A stretch of DNA of 64,000 nt from Vibrio sp. 99-8-1 (GCF_013114595.1 NZ_VTXE01000002.1:165074-229073); one strand, 5' to 3'. Shown: positions 28,443-37,819, counted from the stretch's first letter. Notes: generated from the letters alone by a model not told the origin. A program made the numbers and translations.

Positions 28443-29294
28443 CTACTGCTCTGTCTCTTCATTGGTTGCGCTTGTAAAGGGATGTGCAGCAAAAAAATGA
28501 TGAACAGGCCCATGCCCATGACCAATTTGCAACTCATCCGCATGAGCAATCGCGCCTGTAATGTACTTTTTCCCTTGCTGAACGGAATGCGATAATGAGT
28601 GACCTTGTGCGAGATAACTTGCAATAGCGGAAGAGAGCGAACAGCCCGTTCCATGAGTGTTAAGAGTATGAATACGTTTAGTCGTAAAGGTGGTGGTGGT
28701 GTGTTTATCAATAAGAAGGTCATTACTCGAACAGTCATGCTGCAAATGACCGCCCTTTAGTAGTATTGAGTTGTAATTTAAAGTGCCAAGCTTTTCAACC
28801 AAGGACAGCATTTCACTGCTAGTGCGGGGAGTACTGCTACCTACTAGGGTGGCGGCTTCTGGAAGGTTAGGTGTGATGATATCTGCGAGAGGAAGTAGCT
28901 CACTTTTTAACGTGCTAATGGCGCTCTGTTCTAATAGCAAGTCGCCACTGGTAGCAACCATCACCGGATCAACCACGATATGCTTGGGGGTGTATTTTTT
29001 TAGAGCGTTGGCAACAGCATGAATAATGTTTGTATCTGCCAACATGCCGATTTTTACCGCTACGATGTTAAGGTCGGAAAATACAGAATCTAGTTGCTTC
29101 GAGACAAAATCAGCACTAATGGGATAGATGGCGCTAACACCTTGTGTGTTTTGCGCAGTAAGGGCTGTGATGACAGAACAAGCATAGCCACCAGTGGCGG
29201 ATATGGATTTTATATCGGCTTGAATACCAGTTGTACGTATAGGAAATAACAGCTGCCAAAAAAAACCGCTACCGTTGGGCTGGGTCGATGGCAA
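28443..29294 (-). pseudogene. thiD: HMP/HMP-P kinase ThiD, N-terminus missing
   Basis: The frame from the TTG at 29294 gives 283 residues. From TTGIQADIK onward it is a normal ThiD (ribokinase fold): SVITALTAQNTQGV, KIGMLADTN, VVDPVMVATSGDLLL, ITPNLPEAA, LLKGGH, and the C-terminal NTHGTGCSLSSAIA anion hole. But the first ~24 codons are not ThiD: the usual N-terminus (IAGSDxSGGAG just before IQAD, with the substrate-contacting glycine) is absent, and this stretch is the poly-T end of the riboswitch leader. The gene looks 5'-truncated by a deletion joining leader to codon ~20; activity is doubtful. First of the riboswitch operon, followed by thiZ after 2 bases. Confidence 0.75.
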
Positions 29295-29296
29295 GA
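29255..29296 (-). terminator. Putative riboswitch terminator stem and T8 run
   Basis: Minus strand: a stem TTGCCATCG / CGGTAGCGG (with one mismatch and several G-T pairs) with an 11-base loop ACCCAGCCCAA and a run of eight T. It follows the aptamer immediately, so it is likely the off-state terminator of the TPP riboswitch. It also forms the 5' end of the open thiD frame. Confidence 0.55.
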
Positions 29297-29300
29297 CTAC

Positions 29301-29390
29301 TAGTTCCCTACGTCAGTGTTAACTGCATCAGGTTCAACGGGTCCCATCGAAATGGTCTCAGCTTTAGGTTTCCCCTTAGCTCCCCGACTA
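29301..29390 (-). ncRNA. TPP (THI-element) riboswitch
   Basis: Minus strand aptamer with the full THI signature: CGGGGAGCTAAGG, GCTGAGACC (CTGAGA complement at 29356-29361), GACCCGTTGAACCTGATGCAG (29321-29340 region) and AGGGAACTA at the 3' end (29301-29310). It binds thiamine pyrophosphate and should lower expression of the thiD-tenA operon when TPP is high. The match to the conserved core is strong. Confidence 0.96.
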
Positions 29391-29552
29391 ATATCAAAAT
29401 CAATTTGTTGTGAGCAAGAATAGCACATACGGCTGCGACTTCAATAGCCTTGTTTGAGCAATATTTATCTTCCCTTCAGTGTGTGAGTGATTGTCAATTT
29501 AGCGGGCAAGGGTAGCTTGTTGGTGGAACAGATATGGAACGAGAAGAAAGAC

Positions 29553-29582
29553 AAAAAAGGCTGAATGAATCATTCAGCCTTT
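29553..29582 (-). terminator. Intrinsic terminator after metQ
   Basis: AAGGCTGAATG-AAT-CATTCAGCCTT, an 11-bp stem followed on the minus strand by TTTTTT; 49 bases past the metQ stop. Confidence 0.93.
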
Positions 29583-29630
29583 CGGTTAGAAGAGGAGGTT
29601 AATCGAATGGTTCGTATTAACTTCTATCCA

Positions 29631-30440
29631 TTACCAACCTTTAACCACACCGCCTTTAAAGATGTCTGATGCGGCGCTGTATACATCTTCAGTTTGGTAC
29701 GCTTTTACAAAGTTCTGTACGTTTTCTGCTTGAACATTGTCTTCACGAGCAACGATTAGGTTTACATAAGGTGACTCTTTATCTTCAACAAATAGCCCAT
29801 CTTTTTGCGGAGTTAAATCAATGCTGCTTGCGTAAGTTGTATTGATGATGGATAGCGCGACGTCGTCAAGAGAACGAGGAAGTTGTGCTGCATCCAGTTC
29901 AACAATGGTGATGTTTTTAGGGTTCTCTACGATGTCGCGAACGGTTCCTTGCAGGCCGACATTTTCACGCAGTTTAATTAAGCCCTGCTGCTCAAGAAGA
30001 AGCAGTGAACGTCCAAGGTTTGTTGGATCATTTGGTACTGCAATACGTGAACCTTCAGCAATAGCATCCACAGATTTAACTTGCTTAGAGTAGCCTGCAA
30101 TTGGGTAAACAAATGAGTTACCAGCAATAGAAAGTTTGTAACCACGGTCAACAATTTGTTGATCAAGGTATGGTTTATGCTGGAATGCGTTAATATCAAC
30201 GGAACCATCATCCAATGCGGCGTTAGGGGTGACATAGTCAGTAAACGTAACGAGCTCAACCTCAAGACCATATTTCTCTTTAGCGACTTTTGCGGCTACT
30301 TCAGCGACTTGAGCCTCTGCACCTGCCATTACACCTACTTTGATTTTACTCACATCTACTTCTTTCTCTCCACACCCTGCTAAGATAAGTGCAGAAGCTG
30401 CGGTGGCAATGGTTAATGCGCTTTTAAGACTAAATTTCAT
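29631..30440 (-). CDS. metQ: D-methionine-binding lipoprotein MetQ
   Basis: 269-residue lipoprotein with lipobox LILAGC, lipidated C23. The NlpA/MetQ fold is clear: KVGVMAGAEAQVAEVAAKVAKEKYG, then VTFTDYVTPNAALDDGSVDINAFQHKPYL and VPNDPTNLGRSLLLLE. It delivers methionine to MetNI. Last gene of metNIQ; terminated just downstream. Confidence 0.96.
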   Translation of the reverse strand: MKFSLKSALTIATAASALILAGCGEKEVDVSKIKVGVMAGAEAQVAEVAAKVAKEKYGLEVELVTFTDYVTPNAALDDGSVDINAFQHKPYLDQQIVDRGYKLSIAGNSFVYPIAGYSKQVKSVDAIAEGSRIAVPNDPTNLGRSLLLLEQQGLIKLRENVGLQGTVRDIVENPKNITIVELDAAQLPRSLDDVALSIINTTYASSIDLTPQKDGLFVEDKESPYVNLIVAREDNVQAENVQNFVKAYQTEDVYSAASDIFKGGVVKGW

Positions 30441-30520
30441 ATGGTTTTCTCCTGTATAATTTTTATGCTGTTTTGCAATAATGTGCTGTTTTTACCGTAA
30501 GTTGAGGTAACAGCTTTAAT

Positions 30521-31198
30521 TTATCTATGATCTACACGGCGTACAACGGCGTCGCCAAGAGACTGAATTATTTGAACAAGTATGATTAACATAACCACGG
30601 TAACGGCCATAATGACGACGTCATAACGGTGAAACCCGTATCTAATGGCGACATCACCTAGGCCACCACCACCAACGGTTCCTGCCATTGCGGAGTAGCT
30701 AACAAGGGTAACCAAAGTGATGGTGACAGAGTTAACAATGGTAGGCAGCGCTTCCGGTAGCAGAACCTTAGTTATGATTTGAGTTGGGGTCGCCCCCATT
30801 GACTGAGCCGCTTCCACTAGGCCAGAAGGAACTTCTAACAGTGCGCCTTCAATAAGACGAGCAACAAATGGGATGGCGCCAATAGTCAAAGGTACGATTG
30901 CAGCGGTAGTACCAATAAAAGTGCCGACCAGTAGTTTAGTGACCGGGATGATGGCAACCATTAGAACAAGAAAAGGTACAGAACGACCAACATTAACAAT
31001 GGCCCCTAAAATTGAATTTAGTTTGCTGTTTTCTGCCAGTCCGCCTTTTTTGCTGATATGCAAAATAACCCCTAATGGAATGCCAACAGCGAAGCCCACA
31101 ATGCCAGACACCGCAACCATGTATAACGTTTCTCCAGTGGCACCAATTAGTAAGCTACTATTTAGGCTTAACCATTCTGTGATTGAACTAAAGGACAT
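30521..31198 (-). CDS. metI: Methionine ABC transporter permease MetI
   Basis: 225 residues, about five to six transmembrane helices with the binding-protein-dependent permease motif [24 protein letters not shown]. It forms the membrane path for L- and D-methionine with MetN. Starts 11 bases inside the end of metN, so it is translationally coupled. Confidence 0.95.
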   Translation of the reverse strand: MSFSSITEWLSLNSSLLIGATGETLYMVAVSGIVGFAVGIPLGVILHISKKGGLAENSKLNSILGAIVNVGRSVPFLVLMVAIIPVTKLLVGTFIGTTAAIVPLTIGAIPFVARLIEGALLEVPSGLVEAAQSMGATPTQIITKVLLPEALPTIVNSVTITLVTLVSYSAMAGTVGGGGLGDVAIRYGFHRYDVVIMAVTVVMLIILVQIIQSLGDAVVRRVDHR

Positions 31199-32222
31199 AA
31201 CCTAGCACCTCTACTTTTACTTTATGTTGCTTGAGAAACTCAATAGCTTGTTGCTCATCTTCTTCGTTGCCGAACAGTTCAGCCACCATCATGCCGAACT
31301 TAACCCCTCCGGCATAATCAAGGTCTGAACTTAAGATACTGATATCAATATTGAATTTTCTTGATATCTGGCTTACCAGTGGGGCATCAACCGTTTCGCC
31401 CGTAAATTCTAGTCGTACCAGAGGATGACTATTGCTTACACGTTCGGCTTGTAATCTGGCTTGGTAATCTTCAGGGATAGAAAGATCCAAAGTGGAACGA
31501 ATAAATTGGTGCGCTAAGTTTGTTTTAGGGTGAGCAAAAATTTCACCCACACTGCCTTTTTCAACTAATTCGCCATCACCGATAATCGCCACTTGGTGGC
31601 AGATGCTTTTAACCACATCCATTTCATGTGTAATCAGCAAAATAGTAATATTCAGCTTACGATTGATCTCTCTTAACAACTCTAAAATAGATTGGGTTGT
31701 TGCTGGGTCAAGTGCGCTGGTGGCTTCGTCACACAGCAGTACTTTAGGATCAGAGGCTAATGCTCTAGCAATCGCGACTCGCTGCTTTTGACCACCGCTT
31801 AAATTCGCAGGGTAGGTATCTCGTTTATCTAATAAACCTACCAGAGAGAGAAGTTGGTTGATCTTATCTTCAATCTGCTGCTTATTTTTTCCTGCTAACT
31901 CTAAAGGTAGAGCGATATTGTCAAAGACTGTACGAGACGATAACAGGTTAAAATGCTGAAAAATCATGCCAATATTCTGCCGAGCCTGGCATAAGTCGGC
32001 TTGGGTCAGAGTGGTGAGGTCTATACCATCTACAACAACATTTCCCGACGTTGGTGCTTCAAGCATGTTCACGCATCGAATTAGGGTACTTTTTCCTGCA
32101 CCAGACGAGCCAATTACTCCAAATATCTGGCCTTGAGGGATAGTTAGGTTGATCTCTCTCAGGGCATTGATCTGTTTTTCACCCTGATAAAAAACCTTAT
32201 TTACATTACTGATCTTAATCAT
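31188..32222 (-). CDS. metN: Methionine ABC transporter ATP-binding protein MetN
   Basis: 344 residues: N-terminal ATPase with Walker [10 protein letters not shown] (38-46), signature [15 protein letters not shown], Walker [13 protein letters not shown]; then a C-terminal C2/NIL regulatory domain (about 260-344), which binds methionine and inhibits transport. First gene of metNIQ, divergent from gmhB. Preceded by a MetJ-type operator, so it should be repressed when S-adenosylmethionine is plentiful. Confidence 0.96.
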   Translation of the reverse strand: MIKISNVNKVFYQGEKQINALREINLTIPQGQIFGVIGSSGAGKSTLIRCVNMLEAPTSGNVVVDGIDLTTLTQADLCQARQNIGMIFQHFNLLSSRTVFDNIALPLELAGKNKQQIEDKINQLLSLVGLLDKRDTYPANLSGGQKQRVAIARALASDPKVLLCDEATSALDPATTQSILELLREINRKLNITILLITHEMDVVKSICHQVAIIGDGELVEKGSVGEIFAHPKTNLAHQFIRSTLDLSIPEDYQARLQAERVSNSHPLVRLEFTGETVDAPLVSQISRKFNIDISILSSDLDYAGGVKFGMMVAELFGNEEDEQQAIEFLKQHKVKVEVLGYVL

Positions 32223-32303
32223 GCATCAACCTATTTAGAATAAAATTTTGACTTGCGTCTCACTTAGTAGATGATGCTATTGCTTCCCCAATTTATTGTC
32301 AAT

Positions 32304-32327
32304 AGATATTTTTACGTCTAGACGTCT
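32304..32327 (-). promoter_or_regulatory. MetJ operator (met boxes) upstream of metN
   Basis: Tandem 8-base boxes AGATATTT, TTACGTCT and AGACGTCT; the last is the perfect met box and the second matches 6 of 8. It lies about 85-105 bases upstream of metN, in the divergent gmhB-metN gap, the usual place for MetJ-SAM repression. Confidence 0.85.
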
Positions 32328-32484
32328 AAATTGCCAATTAGTAAGATTTGATTTGTTATGAGATATAAAATTTAGTTATATAATGAGCTGGTTAAGAGGA
32401 ATGTTATGCTTTCTTGCATAAATGATGTTAAGTGTTGGAAAGCGTGTAATAATCTGAAATTAAAAGGTGTTTGAGGGTAAGACT

Positions 32485-33039
32485 TTGGCTAAACCAGCGG
32501 TGTTTTTAGATAGAGATGGCGTAATCAATGTTGATCATGGTTATGTACATGATGAGCATGATTTTGAATTTATTGACGGTGTTTTTGCTGCTACCAAGAA
32601 ACTGCAGCAGATGGGTTATCTGTTAGTTTTAGTGACCAATCAATCAGGTGTCGCGCGCGGTATGTTTAGTGAAGAGCGCTTTCTTTCGTTAACAGAGTGG
32701 ATGGATTGGAACTTTGTTGATAACGGTGTAGAACTGGATGGTATCTACTATTGCCTTCATCACCCAGAACATGGAATTGGTGAGTACAAGCAAAATTGTG
32801 ATTGTAGAAAGCCTAAACCGGGGATGTTTATTTCTGCTAGAGACTTTCTCAAAATAGATATGGAAAAGTCAGTCATGGTAGGAGATAAAGCGGAAGATAT
32901 GATGGCGGCAGATGCGGCTGGAGTAGGAACGAAAATTCTTGTTCGCACTGGTAAACCGGTTACTGACGCTGGAGAAAAATTAGCATCAGTGGTATTAGCC
33001 AGTATCAAAGATGTTCCTGACTATTTATCAGCAGAATGA
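32485..33039 (+). CDS. gmhB: D-glycero-beta-D-manno-heptose 1,7-bisphosphate 7-phosphatase
   Basis: 184-residue HAD-superfamily phosphatase of ADP-heptose (LPS inner core) synthesis. Nucleophile and acid/base aspartates are D9 and D11 in [11 protein letters not shown]; the [11 protein letters not shown] motif II and [10 protein letters not shown] motif follow; the Zn site is in CLHHPEH...NCDCRKP. The start taken is TTG ([12 protein letters not shown]), matching the family; a GTG six codons upstream is possible. Divergent from metN, the same arrangement as E. coli gmhB and metN. Confidence 0.94.
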   Translation: MAKPAVFLDRDGVINVDHGYVHDEHDFEFIDGVFAATKKLQQMGYLLVLVTNQSGVARGMFSEERFLSLTEWMDWNFVDNGVELDGIYYCLHHPEHGIGEYKQNCDCRKPKPGMFISARDFLKIDMEKSVMVGDKAEDMMAADAAGVGTKILVRTGKPVTDAGEKLASVVLASIKDVPDYLSAE

Positions 33040-33094
33040 TTTACTAGAATAATCTAACTAATTGAATTTATATTCTACGGGACAAGTAAGATTT

Positions 33095-34039
33095 ATGAGC
33101 AAAAAACTGACCATTCTTGATATTGCTAAATTGGCCGGCGTTGGTAAATCTACGGTATCTCGTGTTTTGACTAATGATCCAAAGGTAAAGCCTGCGACAC
33201 GAGAATTAGTTGAAAAAGTGATTGCAGAATCAGGCTTTGTTCCCTCTAAGTCGGCCCAGTCTATGCGAGGAGGAAGCCAAAAAGTCGTTGGCGTGATTAT
33301 CTCTCGTTTGGATTCCCCATCCGAAAATCGTGCTATTAGTAGCATCCTTCAACGTCTATATGCTGCGGGTTACGATGTTGTGATAATGGAAAGCCAGTTT
33401 GATCGAGATAAGACCAATGAGCACTTGGCGGTGTTAAAGAAACGCAATGTCGATGGTGTGATTGTTTTTGGTTTTACCGAGTGCGATATTGACCAACTGG
33501 TGAGCTGGAAAGACAAAATGGTGGTTATTGCCATGGATGTCGATGGTGTCTCTTCCATTAATTATGATAACCATGGGGTGATACATCAGTCGCTGGATTA
33601 TCTTTTTAAGAAAAAATTGACCAATATTGCTTATATTGGTGTCGATCCTGCGGATAAAACGACCGGGGAAGCTCGGCTTAACTCCTATTTGAGTTGGTGT
33701 AAAGAGAGAGAGATTAAGCCAAGTTATCAAACTGGTTTGCTTGATCATGAAAGTGGCTATTGTCTATTAGATAAAGTGTTAACAGAGGATACTCAAGCTG
33801 TGGCGTGTGCTAGTGATACGCTTGCCTTGGGGGTAATTAAGAGGCTTCAAGAGTTAAATAGAGAAGAGGTTTTAGTGACAGGTGTGGGGGGAAATACCAT
33901 GCTCTCTTTCCTATTCCCTAATACTTATAGTGTTGATCCAGGCTATCAGCAAGCTGGTGAGGCCGCCGCTAGTTTATTAATCGAGCAACTTTCTGGTGCC
34001 GTTGGTGAACAGCATTTAACACAGAAACCACTCAGTTAA
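33095..34039 (+). CDS. treR: Trehalose operon repressor TreR (LacI family)
   Basis: 314-residue LacI-family regulator. N-terminal helix-turn-helix KLTILDIAKLAGVGKSTVSRVLTNDPKV, then a periplasmic-binding-like effector domain (about 60-310). In E. coli TreR senses trehalose 6-phosphate. It precedes treB and treC on the same strand, and two identical palindromes lie upstream of treB; this context, more than the protein alone, gives the name. ATG at 33095 matches the family start. Confidence 0.88.
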   Translation: MSKKLTILDIAKLAGVGKSTVSRVLTNDPKVKPATRELVEKVIAESGFVPSKSAQSMRGGSQKVVGVIISRLDSPSENRAISSILQRLYAAGYDVVIMESQFDRDKTNEHLAVLKKRNVDGVIVFGFTECDIDQLVSWKDKMVVIAMDVDGVSSINYDNHGVIHQSLDYLFKKKLTNIAYIGVDPADKTTGEARLNSYLSWCKEREIKPSYQTGLLDHESGYCLLDKVLTEDTQAVACASDTLALGVIKRLQELNREEVLVTGVGGNTMLSFLFPNTYSVDPGYQQAGEAAASLLIEQLSGAVGEQHLTQKPLS

Positions 34040-34085
34040 TCTGATTTCATAAACCGAGCAGGATTCGTTCCATCCTTATCCCTTT

Positions 34086-34119
34086 CTTATGTCTAAGGTC
34101 AACAGACCTTAGACATAAG
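34086..34119 (+). terminator. Perfect stem-loop after treR, no U tract
   Basis: CTTATGTCTAAGGTC-AACA-GACCTTAGACATAAG: a perfect 15-bp stem and 4-base loop 46 bases after treR. It is not followed by a T run, so its termination efficiency is uncertain. Confidence 0.6.
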
Positions 34120-34249
34120 CGACTCAAATAATATTTTATGATTTTCAATCTAGTGATTCTGCCCTGTTTGGCATGCTATCGCGTTTCTTGTTAGTTCATA
34201 TTTTCTACTTGAATGTCTCTCTTGAGCTAAGGTGATTTGACAAAATTGA

Positions 34250-34265
34250 TGTGATCTTGCTCAAT
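34250..34265 (+). promoter_or_regulatory. CRP-like site upstream of treB
   Basis: TGTGATCTTGCTCAAT: one perfect TGTGA half and a degenerate second half (TCAAT for TCACA). It lies directly upstream of the first TreR-type operator and about 65 bases before the probable treB start, fitting a class I activator site. Confidence 0.5.
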
Positions 34266-34266
34266 T

Positions 34267-34284
34267 AATGGGAATGTTCCCATT
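34267..34284 (+). promoter_or_regulatory. Probable TreR operator 1
   Basis: AATGGGAATGTTCCCATT, an 18-base perfect palindrome with LacI-type core GGGAATGTTCCC, upstream of the treB -10. The identical 14-base core recurs 55 bases downstream. Confidence 0.82.
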
Positions 34285-34310
34285 TTATCTTTCTTTATTA
34301 TGGTGCACTA

Positions 34311-34316
34311 TATAAT
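34311..34316 (+). promoter_or_regulatory. treB promoter -10
   Basis: Consensus TATAAT between the two operators; the region 17 bases upstream (TCTTTC) is a poor -35, consistent with dependence on CRP. Confidence 0.6.
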
Positions 34317-34323
34317 TCACTTT

Positions 34324-34337
34324 TGGGAATGTTCCCA
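34324..34337 (+). promoter_or_regulatory. Probable TreR operator 2
   Basis: TGGGAATGTTCCCA, identical to the core of operator 1, 8 bases downstream of the -10, so it overlaps the transcription start. Bound repressor would block initiation, and both operators could be bridged. Confidence 0.82.
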
Positions 34338-34394
34338 TTTTAATGCCGTCACTTTGATGGTGTAAACTTTAATTAGCCAATAAAACGGGTGAGA

Positions 34395-35822
34395 ATGATG
34401 AGTAAGATTGCAAAACAAGACATTGCACGTCTTATCGAGTTAGTAGGTGGAAGTGACAATATTGCGAGTGTGAGCCACTGCCTGACACGATTGCGTTTTG
34501 TTCTTAGTGACACAGAAGCTGCTGATGTTAAGAAATTAGAAGAGTTACGCATAGTAAAAGGATGTTTTACTAATGCTGGTCAGTTTCAGGTTGTGATCGG
34601 AACCGAAGTTGACGAAGTCTATAAATTACTGATTGAGATGTCAGGCAAGAGTGCGTCTTCTAAAGATGATGCGAAAGTAGCGGCACGTCAGAATATGAAT
34701 ATTCTGGAACGAGGTATCTCCCATTTAGCTGAAATTTTTGTACCTCTGCTACCTGCTATCATCACTGGTGGTTTGATTCTTGGGTTCCGTAATGTCATTG
34801 GTGACATCAAAATGTTTGATGGCCAGACGCTGACGCAAATTAGTCAGTTTTGGGCAACGGTACACTCATTCTTATGGCTGATTGGTGAAGCGATATTCTT
34901 CTTCTTACCTGTAGGGGTTTGTTGGTCGACAGTGAAGAAGTTGGGTGGAACACCTATTTTGGGTATTACTTTGGGTGTCACTCTCGTTTCGCCGCAATTA
35001 ATGAATGCTTATGCGATAGGTAAAGAGGTGCCACAAGTGTGGGACTTTGGTCTGTTTGTTATCGAAAAAGTGGGTTATCAAGCACAGGTTATTCCTGCAA
35101 TGTTAGCGGGTGTCGCTCTGGCGTTTATTGAGACCAACCTTAAGCGAATTGTTCCTTCCTATTTGTATCTTGTGGTTGTGCCATTTGTTTCCATCATTTT
35201 GTCTGTGATTCTTGCGCACTCTCTGATTGGCCCTATTGGTCGTACCATTGGTGACGGTGTTGCTTTTGCTGCTAAGGCTGCAATGACAGGTGATTTTGCA
35301 ATACTAGGTGCAATGGTATTTGGTTTCTTCTATGCACCATTAGTTATTACTGGTGTGCACCACACAACCAATGCGGTGGATCTACAACTTATGCAAGAGT
35401 TGGGTGGCACACCTATCTGGCCATTGATTGCACTGTCAAATATTGCGCAAGCATCGGCTGTTGTCGGCATTATCATCATCAGCCGTAAGCATGGTGAACG
35501 CGACATCTCTGTTCCAGCGGCTATTTCTGCGTATTTAGGGGTAACAGAGCCTGCAATGTACGGTATTAACCTTAAATACAAGTTCCCTATGTTGAGTGCG
35601 ATGGTTGGTTCTGCAGTTGCTGCTGCAATCTGTGGTAGTGCTGGCGTGATGGCAAATGGTATCGGTGTCGGTGGTCTGCCGGGCATTCTATCGATTCAGC
35701 CGCAATACTGGACAATCTATTCTATTGCAATGCTGGTTGCGATTTTACTTCCTGCTGCATTAACTCTTTTCTTCTATAAGCGTGCAGAAGCGAAAGGCGA
35801 ACTACAAGTCGCTAGTGCGTAA
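34395..35822 (+). CDS. treB: Trehalose PTS enzyme IIBC
   Basis: 475-residue phosphotransferase-system permease importing trehalose as trehalose 6-phosphate. N-terminal EIIB domain with phosphocysteine C29 in SVSHCLTRLRF; EIIC domain of about ten helices with the GITxTxxP-like VITGVHHTTNAVD region. There is no IIA domain, so a glucose-type IIA must be shared. The start at ATG 34395 gives MMSKIAKQDI, as in E. coli; the GTG two codons earlier is less likely. Followed by a terminator and then treC. Confidence 0.94.
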   Translation: MMSKIAKQDIARLIELVGGSDNIASVSHCLTRLRFVLSDTEAADVKKLEELRIVKGCFTNAGQFQVVIGTEVDEVYKLLIEMSGKSASSKDDAKVAARQNMNILERGISHLAEIFVPLLPAIITGGLILGFRNVIGDIKMFDGQTLTQISQFWATVHSFLWLIGEAIFFFLPVGVCWSTVKKLGGTPILGITLGVTLVSPQLMNAYAIGKEVPQVWDFGLFVIEKVGYQAQVIPAMLAGVALAFIETNLKRIVPSYLYLVVVPFVSIILSVILAHSLIGPIGRTIGDGVAFAAKAAMTGDFAILGAMVFGFFYAPLVITGVHHTTNAVDLQLMQELGGTPIWPLIALSNIAQASAVVGIIIISRKHGERDISVPAAISAYLGVTEPAMYGINLKYKFPMLSAMVGSAVAAAICGSAGVMANGIGVGGLPGILSIQPQYWTIYSIAMLVAILLPAALTLFFYKRAEAKGELQVASA

Positions 35823-35839
35823 TTGTTGTATCAATTGTT

Positions 35840-35864
35840 GAGTGGTCAATTTGACCACTCTTTT
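35840..35864 (+). terminator. Terminator between treB and treC
   Basis: GAGTGGTCA-ATT-TGACCACTC followed by TTTT. A 9-bp stem 17 bases after treB; treC would need read-through or its own promoter. Confidence 0.88.
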
Positions 35865-35927
35865 CTGTTGTTTCAATGGCATTAATTTAGTGTTCAAAAT
35901 GAGTTCGATAAGCTGAGCCGTGAGTGG

Positions 35928-35946
35928 CAACCTTTTTTTAAGGTTG
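35928..35946 (+). repeat. Small hairpin before treC
   Basis: CAACCTT-TTTTT-AAGGTTG, a 7-bp perfect stem about 105 bases upstream of treC. No T run follows; it may be part of a treC leader. Confidence 0.4.
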
Positions 35947-36049
35947 TACCGCTAACCTATTTAGTTTGCTTTAGTGAGGCTAACTTAATTTGGTCAGAGT
36001 CGTTCAGAAAATTAGTGACATTGATTTAGTTGGTGAGAGAGTTTTTCAA

Positions 36050-37729
36050 ATGAGTACAATCGATCCGCAGTGGTGGAAGACTGCTACGATTTATCAGATT
36101 TACCCAAAAAGTTTTTGCGATAGCGGTGACAAAGGCACGGGTGATCTACAGGGTATTATTTCTAAGTTAGATTATTTGCAACTTCTCGGTGTTGATGCGA
36201 TATGGCTAACTCCTGTTTATGAGTCACCAATGGTGGACAATGGCTACGATATCTCGGACTACTATGCCATCAATCCACAGTTTGGTTGTATGGATGATTT
36301 TGATGAACTGTTAGAAAAAGCGCATCAAAAAGGTATTCGTGTTGTTATGGATATTGTGGTTAACCATACATCCACGCATCATAAATGGTTTCAAGATGCT
36401 CTGGGCAATCTCGATAGTCCTTATCGTGATTACTACATTTGGAAGGATCCAATAAATGGCCTGCCACCCAATAATTGGCAGTCAAAATTTGGTGGTAATG
36501 CTTGGGAGCTGGATAGTGAGACCGGCCAGTACTATTTACATCTGTTTGCTAAAGAGCAGGCAGATCTTAACTGGGAAAATCCAACAGTTAGAGAAGAAGT
36601 TAAACAGGTCATTAGCTTTTGGGCAGACAAAGGGGTAGATGGGTTCCGCCTTGATGTAATCAATCTTATTTCTAAGCAGCAAGATTTTGTCGATGACAAC
36701 ATTGGAGACGGTCGACGTTTTTATACTGACGGTCCTAGAGTTCATGAATATCTTCAGGAGATCAGCGAAGCGGTATTCCAAAAATATGGTTCGGTCACGG
36801 TTGGGGAGATGTCTTCAACATCCCTTGAGCACTGCCAACAGTATTCTAGTTTGGATCAGCGTGAGCTATCTATGGTGTTCAATTTTCATCATTTAAAAGT
36901 GGATTATACCGATGGAGATAAATGGACCAAAGCGCCTTTTGATTTCTTACAGCTTAAGCAGATCTTCAATCATTGGCAGAGAGGCTTAAATAATAATGGT
37001 TGGGGCGCTCTATTTTGGTGTAACCATGATCAACCTCGGGTAGTTAGCCGATTAGGTGACGATAAAACATTTCGAGTCGAGTCGGCAAAAATGCTGGCGG
37101 CCTCTATCCATATGATGCAAGGCACACCTTATATCTACCAAGGTGAAGAGATCGGGATGACCAATCCTCATTACCGCCATTTGTCGCAATACCAAGATGT
37201 TGAAAGTACCAATATGTATGACATTATGGTTAATCAGCAAGGTGTAAACGCTGACGATATGATGGCAATTTTGGCGCAAAAATCTCGTGATAATTCACGG
37301 ACACCAATGCAGTGGAATCGTGAAAAAAATGCGGGATTTTCTCAAGGGAAACCTTGGCTTGATATTGCAGAGAACTACTTAGAAGTGAATGCAGCAAGTG
37401 CAGTAGACCAAACTGACTCCGTATTCTACTTTTATAAAAAGTTGATATCGTTGCGTAAAGAGGTTGCGGTGATTACTTTCGGTGATTATCAAGATCTACT
37501 GCCAGATCATAAACAGGTGTTCTGTTATAGCAGAAGTGATGAGTCCAGCACGCTAATTTGTATCAATAATTTTTATGGTGAGCGTACGAGTTGTGTATTG
37601 CCGAGTGATATAGATGTTCATTCAGCAAGCTGTCTGATTTCTAACTATGCAACGAACGATAAATTTGAACATTTAATAACGTTAGAACCCTATCAAACAT
37701 TGGTGCTATTGATTAGCCATACTTCATAA
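36050..37729 (+). CDS. treC: Trehalose-6-phosphate hydrolase (alpha-phosphotrehalase)
   Basis: 559-residue GH13 enzyme that cleaves trehalose 6-phosphate to glucose and glucose 6-phosphate. Start chosen at MSTIDPQWWKTATIYQIYPKSF; upstream in-frame codons are not family-like. Conserved GH13 regions seen: DIVVNHTS, GFRLDVINL (nucleophile Asp), VGEMSST (acid Glu) and NHDQPRVVSRLG (third Asp). Acts in the cytoplasm on the product of TreB. A good terminator follows. Confidence 0.95.
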   Translation: MSTIDPQWWKTATIYQIYPKSFCDSGDKGTGDLQGIISKLDYLQLLGVDAIWLTPVYESPMVDNGYDISDYYAINPQFGCMDDFDELLEKAHQKGIRVVMDIVVNHTSTHHKWFQDALGNLDSPYRDYYIWKDPINGLPPNNWQSKFGGNAWELDSETGQYYLHLFAKEQADLNWENPTVREEVKQVISFWADKGVDGFRLDVINLISKQQDFVDDNIGDGRRFYTDGPRVHEYLQEISEAVFQKYGSVTVGEMSSTSLEHCQQYSSLDQRELSMVFNFHHLKVDYTDGDKWTKAPFDFLQLKQIFNHWQRGLNNNGWGALFWCNHDQPRVVSRLGDDKTFRVESAKMLAASIHMMQGTPYIYQGEEIGMTNPHYRHLSQYQDVESTNMYDIMVNQQGVNADDMMAILAQKSRDNSRTPMQWNREKNAGFSQGKPWLDIAENYLEVNAASAVDQTDSVFYFYKKLISLRKEVAVITFGDYQDLLPDHKQVFCYSRSDESSTLICINNFYGERTSCVLPSDIDVHSASCLISNYATNDKFEHLITLEPYQTLVLLISHTS

Positions 37730-37757
37730 TATTGTTGATATTGCATTCGGACTTTTG

Positions 37758-37793
37758 AGGCTCAGTAGGCAGACAACCTATTGAGCCTTTTTT
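37758..37793 (+). terminator. Intrinsic terminator after treC
   Basis: AGGCTCAGTAGG / CCTATTGAGCCT (12-bp stem with one G-T) with a short loop, followed by TTTTTTG. Confidence 0.93.
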
Positions 37794-37819
37794 GTTGTTT
37801 ACTAAGGCCAGTTAGCCAT

